A DNA stretch of 64,000 nt from Allodiplogaster sudhausi. Lineage: Eukaryota > Nematoda > Chromadorea > Rhabditida > Diplogasteridae. The notes under the pieces are model-generated. The model made no database searches. It had not been told where the DNA came from and saw only the letters and a program-made list of their open reading frames with translations. The position numbers were made by a program, and so were the translations under genes. Shown piece by piece: positions 28,588-39,711 of the stretch (position 1 is the first letter of the stretch; each line of letters begins with the position of its first letter). The DNA is taken from positions 1-64,000 of the forward strand of contig CALZFC010000288.1 in the NCBI GenBank assembly GCA_945643635.1, given 5' to 3'.

Positions 28588-31500
28588 ATAGGCTTGTTCT
28601 ACGCAAAATTAGTGATCATTTACCTCCACAATACATGCCGATTTCAAACAGTTTAATTCGCTTTTGGCCACTGAGAAGATGAACATGAAATTCTGATTTA
28701 ACCAGGTTTTTGGCCTCGTTTCGGCTTCATTCTTGTAGTAGGAATCTAAACTTTTCCTGGGTAATTCTAGGCCCCTATCGACTGAGAATACAAAATTTCA
28801 CGTCGATTGAACAAAATTTTTGACGACCTCGACTACGCCGCTGATGGTCATAACTTCCGAAGGCTATAAATCAGCAAAATAAACACTTTATATTTGAGTA
28901 CAATGACTGTATGTATTATAGGCTTGTTCTACGCAAAATTAGTGATCATTTACCTCCACAATACATGCTGATTTCAAACAGTTTAATTCGCTTTTGGCCA
29001 CTCAGAAGATGAACATGAAATTCTGATTTAATAAGGTTATTGGCCTCGTTTCGGCTTCATTCTTGTAGTAGGAATCTAAACTTTTCCTGGATAATTCTAG
29101 GCCCCTATCGACTGAGAATACAAAATTTCACGTCGATTGAACAAAATTTTTGACGACCTCGACTACGCCGCTGATGGTCATAACTTCCGAAGGCTATAAA
29201 TCAGCAAAATAAACACTTTATATTTGAGTACAATGACTGTATGTATTATAGGCTTGTTCTACGCAAAATTAGTGATCATTTACCTCCACAATACATGCTG
29301 ATTTCAAACAGTTTAATTCGCTTTTGGCCACTCAGAAGATGAACATGAAATTCTGATTTAATAAGGTTATTGGCCTCGTTTCGGCTTCATTCTTGTAGTA
29401 GGAATCTGAAATTTTCCTGGTGGATTCTAGGCCCCTATAGATTGTCCAACAAAATTTCACGTCGATTGAACAAAATTTTTGACGACCTCGACTACGCCGC
29501 TGATGGTCATAACTTCCGAAGGCTATAAATCAGCAAAATAAACATTTTATATTTGAGTACAATGACTGTATGTATTATAGGCTTGTTCTACGCAAAATTA
29601 GTGATCATTTACCTCCACAATACATGCCGATTTCAAACAGTTTAATTCGCTTTTGGCCACTGAGAAGATGAACATGAAATTCAGATTTAACCAGGTTTTT
29701 GGCCTCGTTTCGGCTTCATTCTTGTAGTAGGAATCTAAACTTTTCCTGGATAATTCTAGGCCCCTATCGACTGAGAATACAAAATTTCACGTCGATTGAA
29801 CAAAATTTTTGACGACCTCGACTACGCCGCTGATGGTCATAACTTCCGAAGGCTATAAATCAGCAAAATAAACACTTTATATTTGAGTACAATGACTGTA
29901 TGTATTATAGGCTTGTTCTACGCAAAATTAGTGATCATTTACCTCCACAATACATGCTGATTTCAAACAGTTTAATTCGCTTTTGGCCACTCAGAAGATG
30001 AACATGAAATTCTGATTTAATAAGGTTATTGGCCTCGTTTCGGCTTCATTCTTGTAGTAGGAATCTGAAATTTTCCTGGTGGATTCTAGGCCCCTATAGA
30101 TTGTCCAACAAAATTTCACGTCGATTGAACAAAATTTTTGACGACCTCGACTACGCCGCTGATGGTCATAACTTCCGAAGGCTATAAATCAGCAAAATAA
30201 ACATTTTATATTTGAGTACAATGACTGTATGTATTATAGGCTTGTTCTACGCAAAATTAGTGATCATTTACCTCCACAATACATGCCGATTTCAAACAGT
30301 TTAATTCGCTTTTGGCCACTGAGAAGATGAACATGAAATTCTGATTTAACCAGGTTTTTGGCCTCGTTTCGGCTTCATTCTTGTAGTAGGAATCTAAACT
30401 TTTCCTGGATAATTCTAGGCCCCTATCGACTGAGAATACAAAATTTCACGTCGATTGAACAAAATTTTTGACGACCTCGACTACGCCGCTGATGGTCATA
30501 ACTTCCGAAGGCTATAAATCAGCAAAATAAACACTTTATATTTGAGTACAATGACTGTATGTATTATAGGCTTGTTCTACGCAAAATTAGTGATCATTTA
30601 CCTCCACAATACATGCCGAGTTTGAACAGTTTAATTCGCTTTTGGCTTCTCAGAAGGTGAACATGAAATTCTGATTTAACCAGGTTATTGGCCTCATTTC
30701 GGCTTCATTCCTTGTAGTAGGAATCTAAACTTTTCCTGGGTAATTCTAGGCCCCTATCGACTGAGAATACAAAATTTCACGTCGATTGAACAAAATTTTT
30801 GACGACCTCGACTACGCCGCTGATGGTCATAACTTCCGAAGGCTATAAATCAGTAAAATAAACATTTTATATTTGAGTACAATGACTGTATGTATTATAG
30901 GCTTGTTCTACGCAAAATTAGTGATCATTTACCTCCACAATAGATGCCGAGTTTGAACAGTTTAATTCGCTTTTGGCCACTGAGAAGGTGAACATGAAAT
31001 TCTGATTTAACCAGGTTATTGGCCTCGTTTCGGCTTCATTCTTGTAGTAGGAATCTAAACTTTTCCTGGCTGATTCTAGGCCCCTATCGACTGTGAATAC
31101 AAAATTTCACGTCGATTGAACAAAATTTTTGACGACCTCGACTACGCCGCTGATGGTCATAACTTCCGAAGGCTATAAATCAGCAAAATAAACATTTTAT
31201 ATTTGAGTACAATGACTGTATGTATTATAGGCTTGTTCTACGCAAAATTAGTGATCATTTACCTCCACAATACATGCCGATTTCAAACAGTTTAATTCGC
31301 TTTTGGCCACTGAGAAGATGAACATGAAATTCTGATTTAACCAGGTTCTTGGCCTCGTTTCGGCTTCATTCTTGTAGTAGGAATCTAAACTTTTCCTGGG
31401 TAATTCTAGGCCCCTATCGACTGAGAATACAAAATTTCACGTCGATTGAACAAAATTTTTGACGACCTCGACTACGCCGCTGATGGTCATAACTTCCGAA

Positions 31501-32140
31501 GGCTATAAATCAGCAAAATAAACACTTTATATTTGAGTACAATGACTGTATGTATTATAGGCTTGTTCTACGCAAAATTAGTGATCATTTACCTCCACAA
31601 TACATGCCGAGTTTGAACAGTTTAATTCGCTTTTGGCTACTCAGAAGGTGAACATGAAATTCTGATTTAACCAGGTTATTGGCCTCGTTTCGGCTTCATT
31701 CTTGTAGTAGGAATCTAAACTTTTCCTGGGGGATTCTAGGCCCCTATCGACTGTGAATACAAAATTTCACGTCGATTGAACAAAATTTTTGACGACCTCG
31801 ACTACGCCGCTAATGGTCATAACTTCCGAAGGCTATAAATCAGCAAAATAAACACTTTATATTTGAGTACAATGACTGTATGTATTATAGGCTTGTTCTA
31901 CGCAAAATTAGTGATCATTTACCTCCACAATACATGCTGATTTCAAACAGTTTAATTCGCTTTTGGCCACTCAGAAGATGAACATGAAATTCTGATTTAA
32001 CCAGGTTATTGGCCTCATTTCGGCTTCATTCCTTGTAGTAGGAATCTAAACTTTTCCGGGGGGATTCTAGGCCCCTATCGACTGTGAATACAAAATTTCA
32101 CGTCGATTGAACAAAATTTTTGACGACCTCGACTACGCCG
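28588..32140 (+). repeat. Satellite array, block 2
   Basis: About eleven further monomers of the same satellite in the same orientation, between the two foreign segments. The dominant variants here carry GGGTAATTC or GGATAATTC with GAGAATAC, alternating with a form carrying CTATAGATTGTCCAAC. The last monomer (around 32050) carries CCGGGGGGATTC just before the second foreign segment. The reading phase of the repeat resumes with 77 bp missing relative to a complete monomer. Confidence 0.97.
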
Positions 32141-33291
32141 GTAGATCTGCTGATTGGAGGTGTAAAGACCACGATGCAAGTGGACACCGGTGCGAGCATA
32201 ACACTGATCTCGAAGAGCACATGGGAGCAGATGGGCTCACCAAGGTGCAGGGAAGCGGATTGCAAGCCGGTTAGTGCTTGTGGACAGGCGGTCCCTCTCA
32301 TTGGATGCTTTGAAACGGAAATCCGCTACGAGAGTCGGTCGGTGCATGGAACGGTCTACGTGACCGAGAATCCCTTGATGCTCCTCGGATTGGATTTCTT
32401 TGACAAGCTGAGATTCAAGTTGGTAACTGAGAATTCCGAACAGTCAATCAATCAGATTACTCAAGGATGCAGCACGCCGAGTGAATACAAAGAATGGGTG
32501 GAAAAGGATTTCCCAGAAGTGTGTTCAGAAGGGCTCGGAAGATGCACGAAGATAAAGGCAGCCTTGCAGCTGAGTGAAGGCGCGAGGCCAGTGTTCCGCA
32601 ACAAGAGGCCAGTGCCAATTGCCAGCATTCCAAAGGTGGAAGCTGAGCTGGACAGACTGGAGAGCCTCGGAGTGATCAAGAAGGTGGACACTGCCAGATG
32701 GGCAGCACCGATACTCGCGGTGGCAAAGGCAAACGGAAACATCAGACTGTGCGCAGATTTCGCGACAGGTCTGAACGATGCGCTAGAGTTGCACACTTAT
32801 CCGTTGCCATCTCCGGAATTGATCTTCGCAAGTCTGAATGGTGGCAAGTTCTTCAGCCAGATTGACTTGGATGATGCGTATCTTCAGATTGAGATGGAAG
32901 AGAGCTCAAAGGAATTGCTCTGCATCAGCACACACAAAGGACACTACCAATACCAGAGATTGCCATTTGGAGTGAAATCAGCTCCAGGAATTTTCCAGGA
33001 AGTGATGGATGTGATGCTGGAAGGATTGCCAGGGGTAGTCTCCTATCTGGATGACGTGATTGTGATGGGTTGCACGAAGGAGGAACATGACGTGAATCTG
33101 GAGCGAACCATGTCGCGAATCCGAGAATTCGGTTTCAAGCTGAAGCTTGAGAAGTGCAAGTTCGGAGCCGAAGAGATCAAGTATCTCGGCTTTATCATTG
33201 ACAAGCACGGAAGAAGGTTGAATCCGAAGAAGGTGGAAGCTATCACGCACATGCCTCAGCCAGTGGACGCAAAAACTGTTCGCCATTTTTT
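32141..33291 (+). mobile_element. Gypsy-type protease-RT fragment embedded in satellite, copy B
   Basis: Second copy of the protease-RT fragment with the same two junctions as copy A, starting exactly 4850 bp downstream. It again gives one open frame with DTGAS and SYLDDVIV. I see only a few base differences from copy A, for example LDDAYLQ instead of LADAYLQ in RT motif A (the adjoining catalytic Asp of IDL is kept in both) and VRHFF instead of VHHFF. Shared junctions show that A and B are copies of one insertion event, multiplied with the surrounding satellite rather than two independent insertions. Confidence 0.93.
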
Positions 33292-33437
33292 CATTGAGTA
33301 TGTCAGTAGTGATGCGAGTGATGCCCCTGGAAGACCGCTATCGCTTTCTCGTTGTGATCGTGACCTTCCTCTGTCTAGTCTCTGTCTACTCCAATGGATT
33401 CATAATCTCGGTTGCCTATATTTGCATCGATGACGAC
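33292..33437 (+). pseudogene. Non-retroelement segment fused to RT fragment, copy B
   Basis: Same 146-bp segment as at 28442-28587, with one visible change (ATCATGACC to ATCGTGACC, a Met to Val change in the hydrophobic stretch). It can encode the same N-terminal basic residues and membrane-helix pattern, then runs into satellite DNA at ATAGGCTTG. The likely origin is an exon of a membrane transporter gene, by inference. Confidence 0.5.
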
Positions 33438-36400
33438 ATAGGCTTGTTCTACGCAAAATTAGTGATCATTTACCTCCACAATACATGCCGATTTCAAACA
33501 GTTTAATTCCCTTTTGGCCACTGAGAAGATGAACATGAAATTCTGATTTAACCAGGTTTTTGGCCTCGTTTCGGCTTCATTCTTGTAGTAGGAATCTAAA
33601 CTTTTCCTGGGTAATTCTAGGCCCCTATCGACTGAGAATACAAAATTTCACGTCGATTGAACAAAATTTTTGACGACCTCGACTACGCCGCTGATGGTCA
33701 TAACTTCCGAAGGCTATAAATCAGCAAAATAAACACTTTATATTTGGGTACAATGACTGTATGTATTATGGGCTTGTTCTACGCAAAATTAGTGATCATT
33801 TACCTCCACAATACATGCCGAGTTTGAACAGTTTAATTCGCTTTTGGCTACTCAGAAGGTGAACATGAAATTCTGATTTAACCAGGTTATTGGCCTCGTT
33901 TCGGCTTCATTCTTGTAGTAGGAATCTAAACTTTTCCTGGGGGATTCTAGGCCCCTATCGACTGTGAATACAAAATTTCACGTCGATTGAACAAAATTTT
34001 TGACGACCTCGACTACGCCGCGGATGGTCATAACTTCCGAAGGCTATAAATCAGAAAAATAAACATTTTATATTTGAGTACAATGACTGTATGTATTATA
34101 GGCTTGTTCTACGCAAAATTAGTGATCATTTACCTCCACAATACATGCCGAGTTTAAACAGTTTAATTCGCTTTTGGCTACTCAGAAGATGAATATGAAA
34201 TTCTGATTTAACCAGGTTATTGGCCTCATTTCGGCTTCATTCCTTGTAGTAGGAATCTAAACTTTCCCGAGGGGAGTCTAGGCCCCTATCGACTGAGAAT
34301 ACAAAATTTCACGTCGATTGAACAAAATTTTTGACGACCTCGACTACGCCGCTGATGGTCATAACTTCCGAAGGCTATAAATCAGCAAAATAAACACTTT
34401 ATATTTGGGTACAATGACTGTATGTATTATGGGCTTGTTCTACGCAAAATTAGTGATCATTTACCTCCACAATACATGCCGAGTTTGAACAGTTTAATTC
34501 GCTTTTGGCTACTCAGAAGGTGAACATGAAATTCTGATTTAACCAGGTTATTGGCCTCGTTTCGGCTTCATTCTTGTAGTAGGAATCTAAACTTTTCCTG
34601 GGGGATTCTAGGCCCCTATCGACTGTGAATACAAAATTTCACGTCGATTGAACAAAATTTTTGACGACCTCGACTACGCCGCGGATGGTCATAACTTCCG
34701 AAGGCTATAAATCAGAAAAATAAACATTTTATATTTGAGTACAATGACTGTATGTATTATAGGCTTGTTCTACGCAAAATTAGTGATCATTTACCTCCAC
34801 AATACATGCCGAGTTTAAACAGTTTAATTCGCTTTTGGCTACTCAGAAGATGAATATGAAATTCTGATTTAACCAGGTTATTGGCCTCATTTCGGCTTCA
34901 TTCCTTGTAGTAGGAATCTAAACTTTCCCGAGGGGAGTCTAGGCCCCTATCGACTGTGAATACAAAATTTCACGTCGATTGAACAAAATTTTTGACGACC
35001 TCGACTACGCCGCTGATGGTCATAACTTCCGAAGGCTATAAATCAGCAAAATAAACATTTTATTTTTGAGTACAATGACTGTATGTATTATAGGCTTGTT
35101 CTACGCAAAATTAGTGATCATTTACCTCCACAATACATGCCGAGTTTGAACAGTTTAATTCGCTTTTGGCTAGTCAGAAGGTGAACATGAAATTCTGATT
35201 TAACCAGGTTATTGGCCTCGTTTCGGCTTCATTCTTGTAGTAGGAATCTAAACTTTTCCTGGGGGATTCTAGGCCCCTATCGACTGTGAATACAAAATTT
35301 CACGTCGATTGAACAAAATTTTTGACGACCTCGACTACGCCGCTAATGGTCATAACTTCCGAAGGCTATAAATCAGCAAAATAAACACTTTATATTTGAG
35401 TACAATGACTGTATGTATTATAGGCTTGTTCTACGCAAAATTAGTGATCATTTACCTCCACAATACATGCTGATTTCAAACAGTTTAATTCGCTTTTGGC
35501 CACTCAGAAGATGAACATGAAATTCTGATTTAATAAGGTTATTGGCCTCGTTTCGGCTTCATTCTTGTAGTAGGAATCTGAAATTTTCCTGGTGGATTTT
35601 AGGCCCCTATAGATTGTCCAACAAAATTTCACGTCGATTGAACAAAATTTTTGACGACCTCGACTACGCCGCGGATGGTCATAACTTCCGAAGGCTATAA
35701 ATCAGAAAAATAAACATTTTATATTTGAGTACAATGACTGTATGTATTATAGGCTTGTTCTACGCAAAATTAGTGATCATTTACCTTCACAATACATGCC
35801 GAGTTTAAACAGTTTAATTCGCTTTTGGCTACTCAGAAGATGAATATGAAATTCTGATTTAACCAGGTTATTGGCCTCATTTCGGCTTCATTCCTTGTAG
35901 TAGGAATCTAAACTTTCCCGAGGGGAGTCTAGGCCCCTATCGACTGTGAATACAAAATTTCACGTCGATTGAACAAAATTTTTGACGACCTCGACTACGC
36001 CGCTGATGGTCATAACTTCCGAAGGCTATAAATCAGCAAAATAAACATTTTATTTTTGAGTACAATGACTGTATGTATTATAGGCTTGTTCTACGCAAAA
36101 TTAGTGATCATTTAAATCCACAATACATGCCGATTTCAAACAGTTTAATTCGCTTTTGGCCACTCAGAAGATGAACATGAAATTCTGATTTAACCAGGTT
36201 ATTGGCCTCGTTTCGGCTTCATTCTTGTAGTAGGAATCTAAAAAAATTTCCTGGTGGATTCTAGGCCCCTATCAACTGTCCATACAAAATTTCACGTCGA
36301 TTGAACAAAATTTTTGACGACCTCGACTACGCCGCTGATGGTCATAACTTCCGAAGGCTATAAATCAGTAAAATAAACATTTTATATTTGAGTACAATGA

Positions 36401-36580
36401 CTGTATGTATTATAGGCTTGTTCTACGCAAAATTAGTGATCATTTACCTCCACAATACATGCCGAGTTTAAACAGTTTAATTCGCTTTTGGCTACTCAGA
36501 AGATGAACATGAAATTCTGATTTAACCAGGTTATTGGCCTCGTTTCGGCTTCATTCTTGTAGTAGGAATCTAAAATTTTT
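33438..36580 (+). repeat. Satellite array, block 3 and right edge of array
   Basis: About nine and a half monomers, including a variant not seen farther left (ACTTTCCCGAGGGGAGTCTAGG, three copies near 34260, 34920 and 35920) and some two-monomer duplications. The array ends abruptly in mid-monomer at AATCTAAAATTTTT, after which unrelated sequence starts at 36581. Confidence 0.97.
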
Positions 36581-36975
36581 GTAACAATCATAATGCGAGA
36601 AATGTAAGAGATTGCCGCTTCCCAATACGAATCATAACTTTTTTTGTTCCGTCATTATGCGCGCCAAACATCCTGCACGTTTGAAACCGTGCGCACAGTT
36701 TTAGAGAGTGCGCGAATTTGAGAGAGCAAAAGTGAGTAAATGTTTTCTACACACTTTTGCCCTCTCACTTTTGCTCACTCTTTCGTGTTAGAGAAATAAA
36801 CTGCGCCCAGTTTGAATATGGGTCCAGTTTAAAACGTGGGTTGGCTGTTGAGCGAAACTGGAGCCATTTTGGCCATTTTTCATAGTAAAACGGCGAAAAA
36901 CCTGCTTCAAGTTTCCATTTTAGTTCGACCAAATTTTACTGAACACTGAATCCACTTTTCTTCCTAGATTAATAG
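36581..36975. other. Unique spacer between satellite and LTR element, with a hairpin
   Basis: No gene is visible. The stretch contains a perfect 13-bp inverted repeat, GAGCAAAAGTGAG at 36724-36736 and CTCACTTTTGCTC at 36764-36776, separated by 27 bp, inside a GA/CT-rich patch. The final five bases, AATAG, are the left target-site duplication of the adjacent LTR element. Confidence 0.7.
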
Positions 36976-37301
36976 TGTTGAGTAGATAGTAAATCTACAC
37001 GTATGTATTATGTACATTAGAATATGAACTCTGTGAGTTCATCTTTAATCGTTGTAGTTTATTGTTATGTCTACGTGGAATCTTACTATTGGTCCACGTG
37101 TCATTGTCTATTTAGCATAATTGCTTACGTGAGTCTCGCCATTATATATGCGTTAGCCAGCGAGCTCACCTCACTTCGTTCTCTCCTCTCTCTTGTAAGC
37201 GGTCGGCCTTCCCTTCTCTCTCATCAATAAACCTCTCTCCGCTTCTCGCCTTGGCTACCCACTCGCACAAGATCTCTCTCCGTGTCTGGAGATACACAAC
37301 A
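36976..37301 (+). repeat. 5' LTR of the 3.06-kb element
   Basis: 326 bp, starting TGTTGAG and ending CACAACA. It contains a TATA-like TATATA at 37143-37148 and the polyadenylation signal AATAAA at 37226-37231, the usual U3-R order. The copy at 39712-40037 differs visibly at CTTACTATTGG versus CTTCCTATTGG and at CTCTCCTCTC versus CTCTACTCTC. Confidence 0.95.
37143..37231 (+). promoter_or_regulatory. LTR core promoter and poly(A) signal
   Basis: TATATA (37143-37148) followed 78 bp later by AATAAA (37226-37231) within the 5' LTR. The spacing fits a U3 promoter and an R-region poly(A) signal. The same elements occur in the 3' LTR, with AATAAA at 39962-39967. Confidence 0.6.
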
Positions 37302-37303
37302 AC

Positions 37304-37320
37304 TGGCGATCAGGAACTCT
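37304..37320 (+). other. Primer-binding site of the 3.06-kb element
   Basis: TGGCGATCAGGAACTCT begins two bases after the end of the 5' LTR, where a tRNA 3' end (…CCA) would pair. I cannot name the tRNA from memory with confidence. Confidence 0.6.
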
Positions 37321-37534
37321 CGAGCTCGTGCGGTGGCGGTCTCTCTTCTGTGGCAGTCCTTCAGTTGTTAAAACCCCAAGGTTACGGGGGCCCTTCACTG
37401 TTTGGAACAACGAAGTTGGTTTTCTATTCCCAGAAGAGGCCGAGAGCCCAATCCGCTCACTCACTCCATCCCCCAATTCTCGCTTCGGCGAGAATCTGAC
37501 AGACTGGTAAAAAGGGCCGTCGTCAGGGAGTGAA

Positions 37535-37735
37535 AGACAGTCGGTAAAAGGTGCCGATTGTAACAGTCAGTGAAAGATCTGAACTGTAGAGCAGTACGGT
37601 GGGAGATACCGTAACTGCCAGAGCGAAGACAGTCAGTGAAAGAGTCTGAACTGTAGAGAGCGAACAAGAGTGCGGTAAAAGGAGCCGTATCTCAGAGAGG
37701 CCACAGCAAGTCGGTAAAGGTGCCGATTGCGAATC
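37535..37735 (+). repeat. Leader with repeated short hairpins
   Basis: The untranslated leader before gag holds repeated short units. GTCGGTAAAAGGTGCCGATTG near 37541 recurs with one base fewer near 37711. GTACGGTGGGAGATACCGTA and GTGCGGTAAAAGGAGCCGTA are variants in which the arms changed together (CGGT/ACCG, CGG/CCG). CAGTCAGTGAAAGA-TCTGAACTGTAGAG occurs twice near 37566 and 37630 and can also fold. Paired changes in the arms suggest that RNA structure is maintained, perhaps for packaging or translation of the element RNA. Confidence 0.5.
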
Positions 37736-37780
37736 GAGAGAGTAAGTCACAGAACTAAAAGCCGGTTCGTGATCCAAACA

Positions 37781-38389
37781 ATGGCCGAGATGGAAGCATT
37801 CTTGCAAGCTCTGAAAATGCAACAAGAGCAAAGTGCTACTGCTTTGGAAGCTCAACAAGCCTTGATGAAGGAGATGCAGGAACAGAATGCAAAGGCAGCT
37901 GAACAGCATGCAAAGACAGTTGAGAAACTGCTGGAGAGACTAGATGCAGCCGAGAATGGAACTGCTCAGTCGCAGAGACAAAGTGACGGAGCAAGGGCCG
38001 GGCCCTCAATCGATGCTCTTGAAAAGACGATCCAGGTCTTTGAGTACGAGCCAGAGGAAGGTTGTTCATTCAATGCGTGGTACGATAAGTACGAGGATGT
38101 CTTTGAGAAGGAGGCGGCTCACATCTCGGAGGTGCAGAAGGTGCTCATGCTGATGAGGAAACTCAGTGTCAAGGTCGATGTTCAGTACCGGAACTCAATC
38201 GCACCCAAGAAGGTGTCAGATTTCACTCTCGCAGAGACAGTCGAGAAGTTGACGAAGTTGTTTGGCGATTACAAGACAGATTTCGAGAAGAGACTGTACT
38301 TGTTGAATCTGAGAATGAGCACGACCCGAATCAATGACTTCAGAGTCCTATCAGCAGAAGTGAGAGGCCAAGATGGCAGAACTGTCTAA
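37781..38389 (+). pseudogene. gag: Retrotransposon gag (capsid part)
   Basis: The ORF begins MAEMEAFLQALKMQQEQ, with a coiled-coil-like Gln/Glu/Ala-rich N-terminus of roughly 60 residues. A gag core follows, including FEYEPEEGCSFNAWYDKYED and the region up to about residue 195. I chose the start at 37781 because it opens the coiled coil; an in-frame upstream ATG at 37727 lies in the structured leader. The frame ends at 38389 while homologous gag sequence continues in the next frame from about 38373, so a frame change occurs between 38364 and 38389. Whether it is programmed or a mutation cannot be told from one copy. The product would form the retrotransposon particle shell. Confidence 0.85.
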
Positions 38390-38990
38390 TGACCAACTGA
38401 AGACGATGTTCTTCATGGCGGCGATTGACACACCACGCCACGCGGACACGGCATTCCACTTACTGGCTCAGTTGAAGAAGAATGCGGCGGTGACCATGGA
38501 AGAGTTGGTACAAGAATGCGATCGGATCGCGGTTTTGAAGAATGAGAGCAGTGCAGTGCAGGCTCAAGGCAAAGGTGCTATGGTTCACTTTGTGGGGAAG
38601 CATCAGAAGAATACCAAGCAGAGAGCAGATTTCCGTGGCGATGGTGCACACTCACAGAAAGACTGCAGGTTCAAGGAGGAAAAGCCTTGTTTCCGTTGCG
38701 GTGGTGGACATGCACAGGAGAACTGCAGATTCAAGGAGGAGAAGTGTCATTCGTGTGGGAAGATTGGTCACATCAGCAAGGTCTGTCGAGTGAAGAACAC
38801 ACAGAACAAGTCCTCTCAGAAGCACAGTAAGAAGCAGAAGGAAAGGTTGAACACGATCTGTGTCAACACAGTGCAGAGCAAATCGATCAAGGTAGATCTG
38901 CTGATTGGAGGTGTAAAGACCACGATGCAAGTGGACACCGGTGCGAGCATAACACTGATCTCGAAGAGCACATGGGAGCAGATGGGCTCA
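38373..38990 (+). pseudogene. Retrotransposon gag C-terminus, nucleocapsid knuckles and protease N-part
   Basis: Starts MAELSNDQLKTMFF in the +1 frame relative to the gag ORF. It carries two zinc knuckles, CFRCGGGHAQENC (CX2CX3HX4C) and CHSCGKIGHISKVC (CX2CX4HX4C), then a lysine-rich linker and the start of an aspartic protease with the active-site motif DTGAS. At about 38990 a 1-bp deletion (CACCATGTG here; CACCAAGGTG in the two satellite-embedded relatives) throws the protease out of frame. The knuckles would bind genomic RNA and the protease would process the polyprotein. Confidence 0.88.
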
Positions 38991-39613
38991 CCATGTGCAG
39001 GGAAGCGGATTGCAAGCCGGTTAGTGCTTGTGGACAGGCGGTCCCTCTCATTGGATGCTTTGAAACGGAAATCCGCTACGAGAGTCGGTCGGTGCATGGA
39101 ACGGTCTACGTGACCGAGAATCCCTTGATGCTCCTCGGATTGGATTTCTTTGACAAGCTGAGATTCAAGTTGGTAACTGAGAATTCCGAACAGTCAATCA
39201 ATCAGATTACTCAAGGATGCAGCACGCCGAGTGAATACAAAGAATGGGTGGAAAAGGATTTCCCAGAAGTGTGTTCAGAAGGGCTCGGAAGATGCACGAA
39301 GATAAAGGCAGCCTTGCAGCTGAGTGAAGGCGCGAGGCCAGTGTTCCGCAACAAGAGGCCAGTGCCAATTGCCAGCATTCCAAAGGTGGAAGCTGAGCTA
39401 GACAGACTGGAGAGCCTCGGAGTGATCAAGAAGGTGGACACTGCCAGATGGGCAGCACCGATACTCGCGGTGGCAAAGGCAAACGGAAACATCAGACTGT
39501 GCGCAGATTTCGCGACAGGTCTGAACGATGCGCTAGAGTTGCACACTCATCCGTTGCCATCTCCGGAATTGATCTTCGCAAGTCTGAATGGTGGCAAGTT
39601 CTTCAGCGATTGA
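38985..39613 (+). pseudogene. pol: Protease C-part and truncated reverse transcriptase
   Basis: The reading frame resumes after the 1-bp deletion with CREADCKPVSACGQAV, reaches the protease flap/core motif MLLGLDFF and continues into RT up to GGKFFS. A deletion then joins the sequence to GATTGAACCCTGACC, giving a stop. In the satellite-embedded relatives the same place continues FSQIDL and reaches YLDD. The RT catalytic core, RNase H and integrase are therefore absent, so this copy cannot transpose on its own. Confidence 0.9.
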
Positions 39614-39702
39614 ACCCTGACCCCTCTAAGAAGAGCTACAATTAGCTCTAATTTTGTTTTGTTCCCGTTGATGTTTTGTAAGATTGTAAGTTTTCAATCT
39701 TA

Positions 39703-39711
39703 GTGGGGAGG
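39703..39711 (+). other. Polypurine tract
   Basis: GTGGGGAGG lies immediately before the 3' LTR start TGTTGAG, the position where plus-strand DNA synthesis is primed in LTR retrotransposons. Confidence 0.75.

Noticed and set aside
1..36580. CRISPR-like or centromeric CENP-B-box array
   Set aside because: Units are 330-bp direct repeats without short repeats and unique spacers. I found no match to the CENP-B box core in the monomer, and centromere function cannot be read from sequence, especially as many nematodes have diffuse centromeres.
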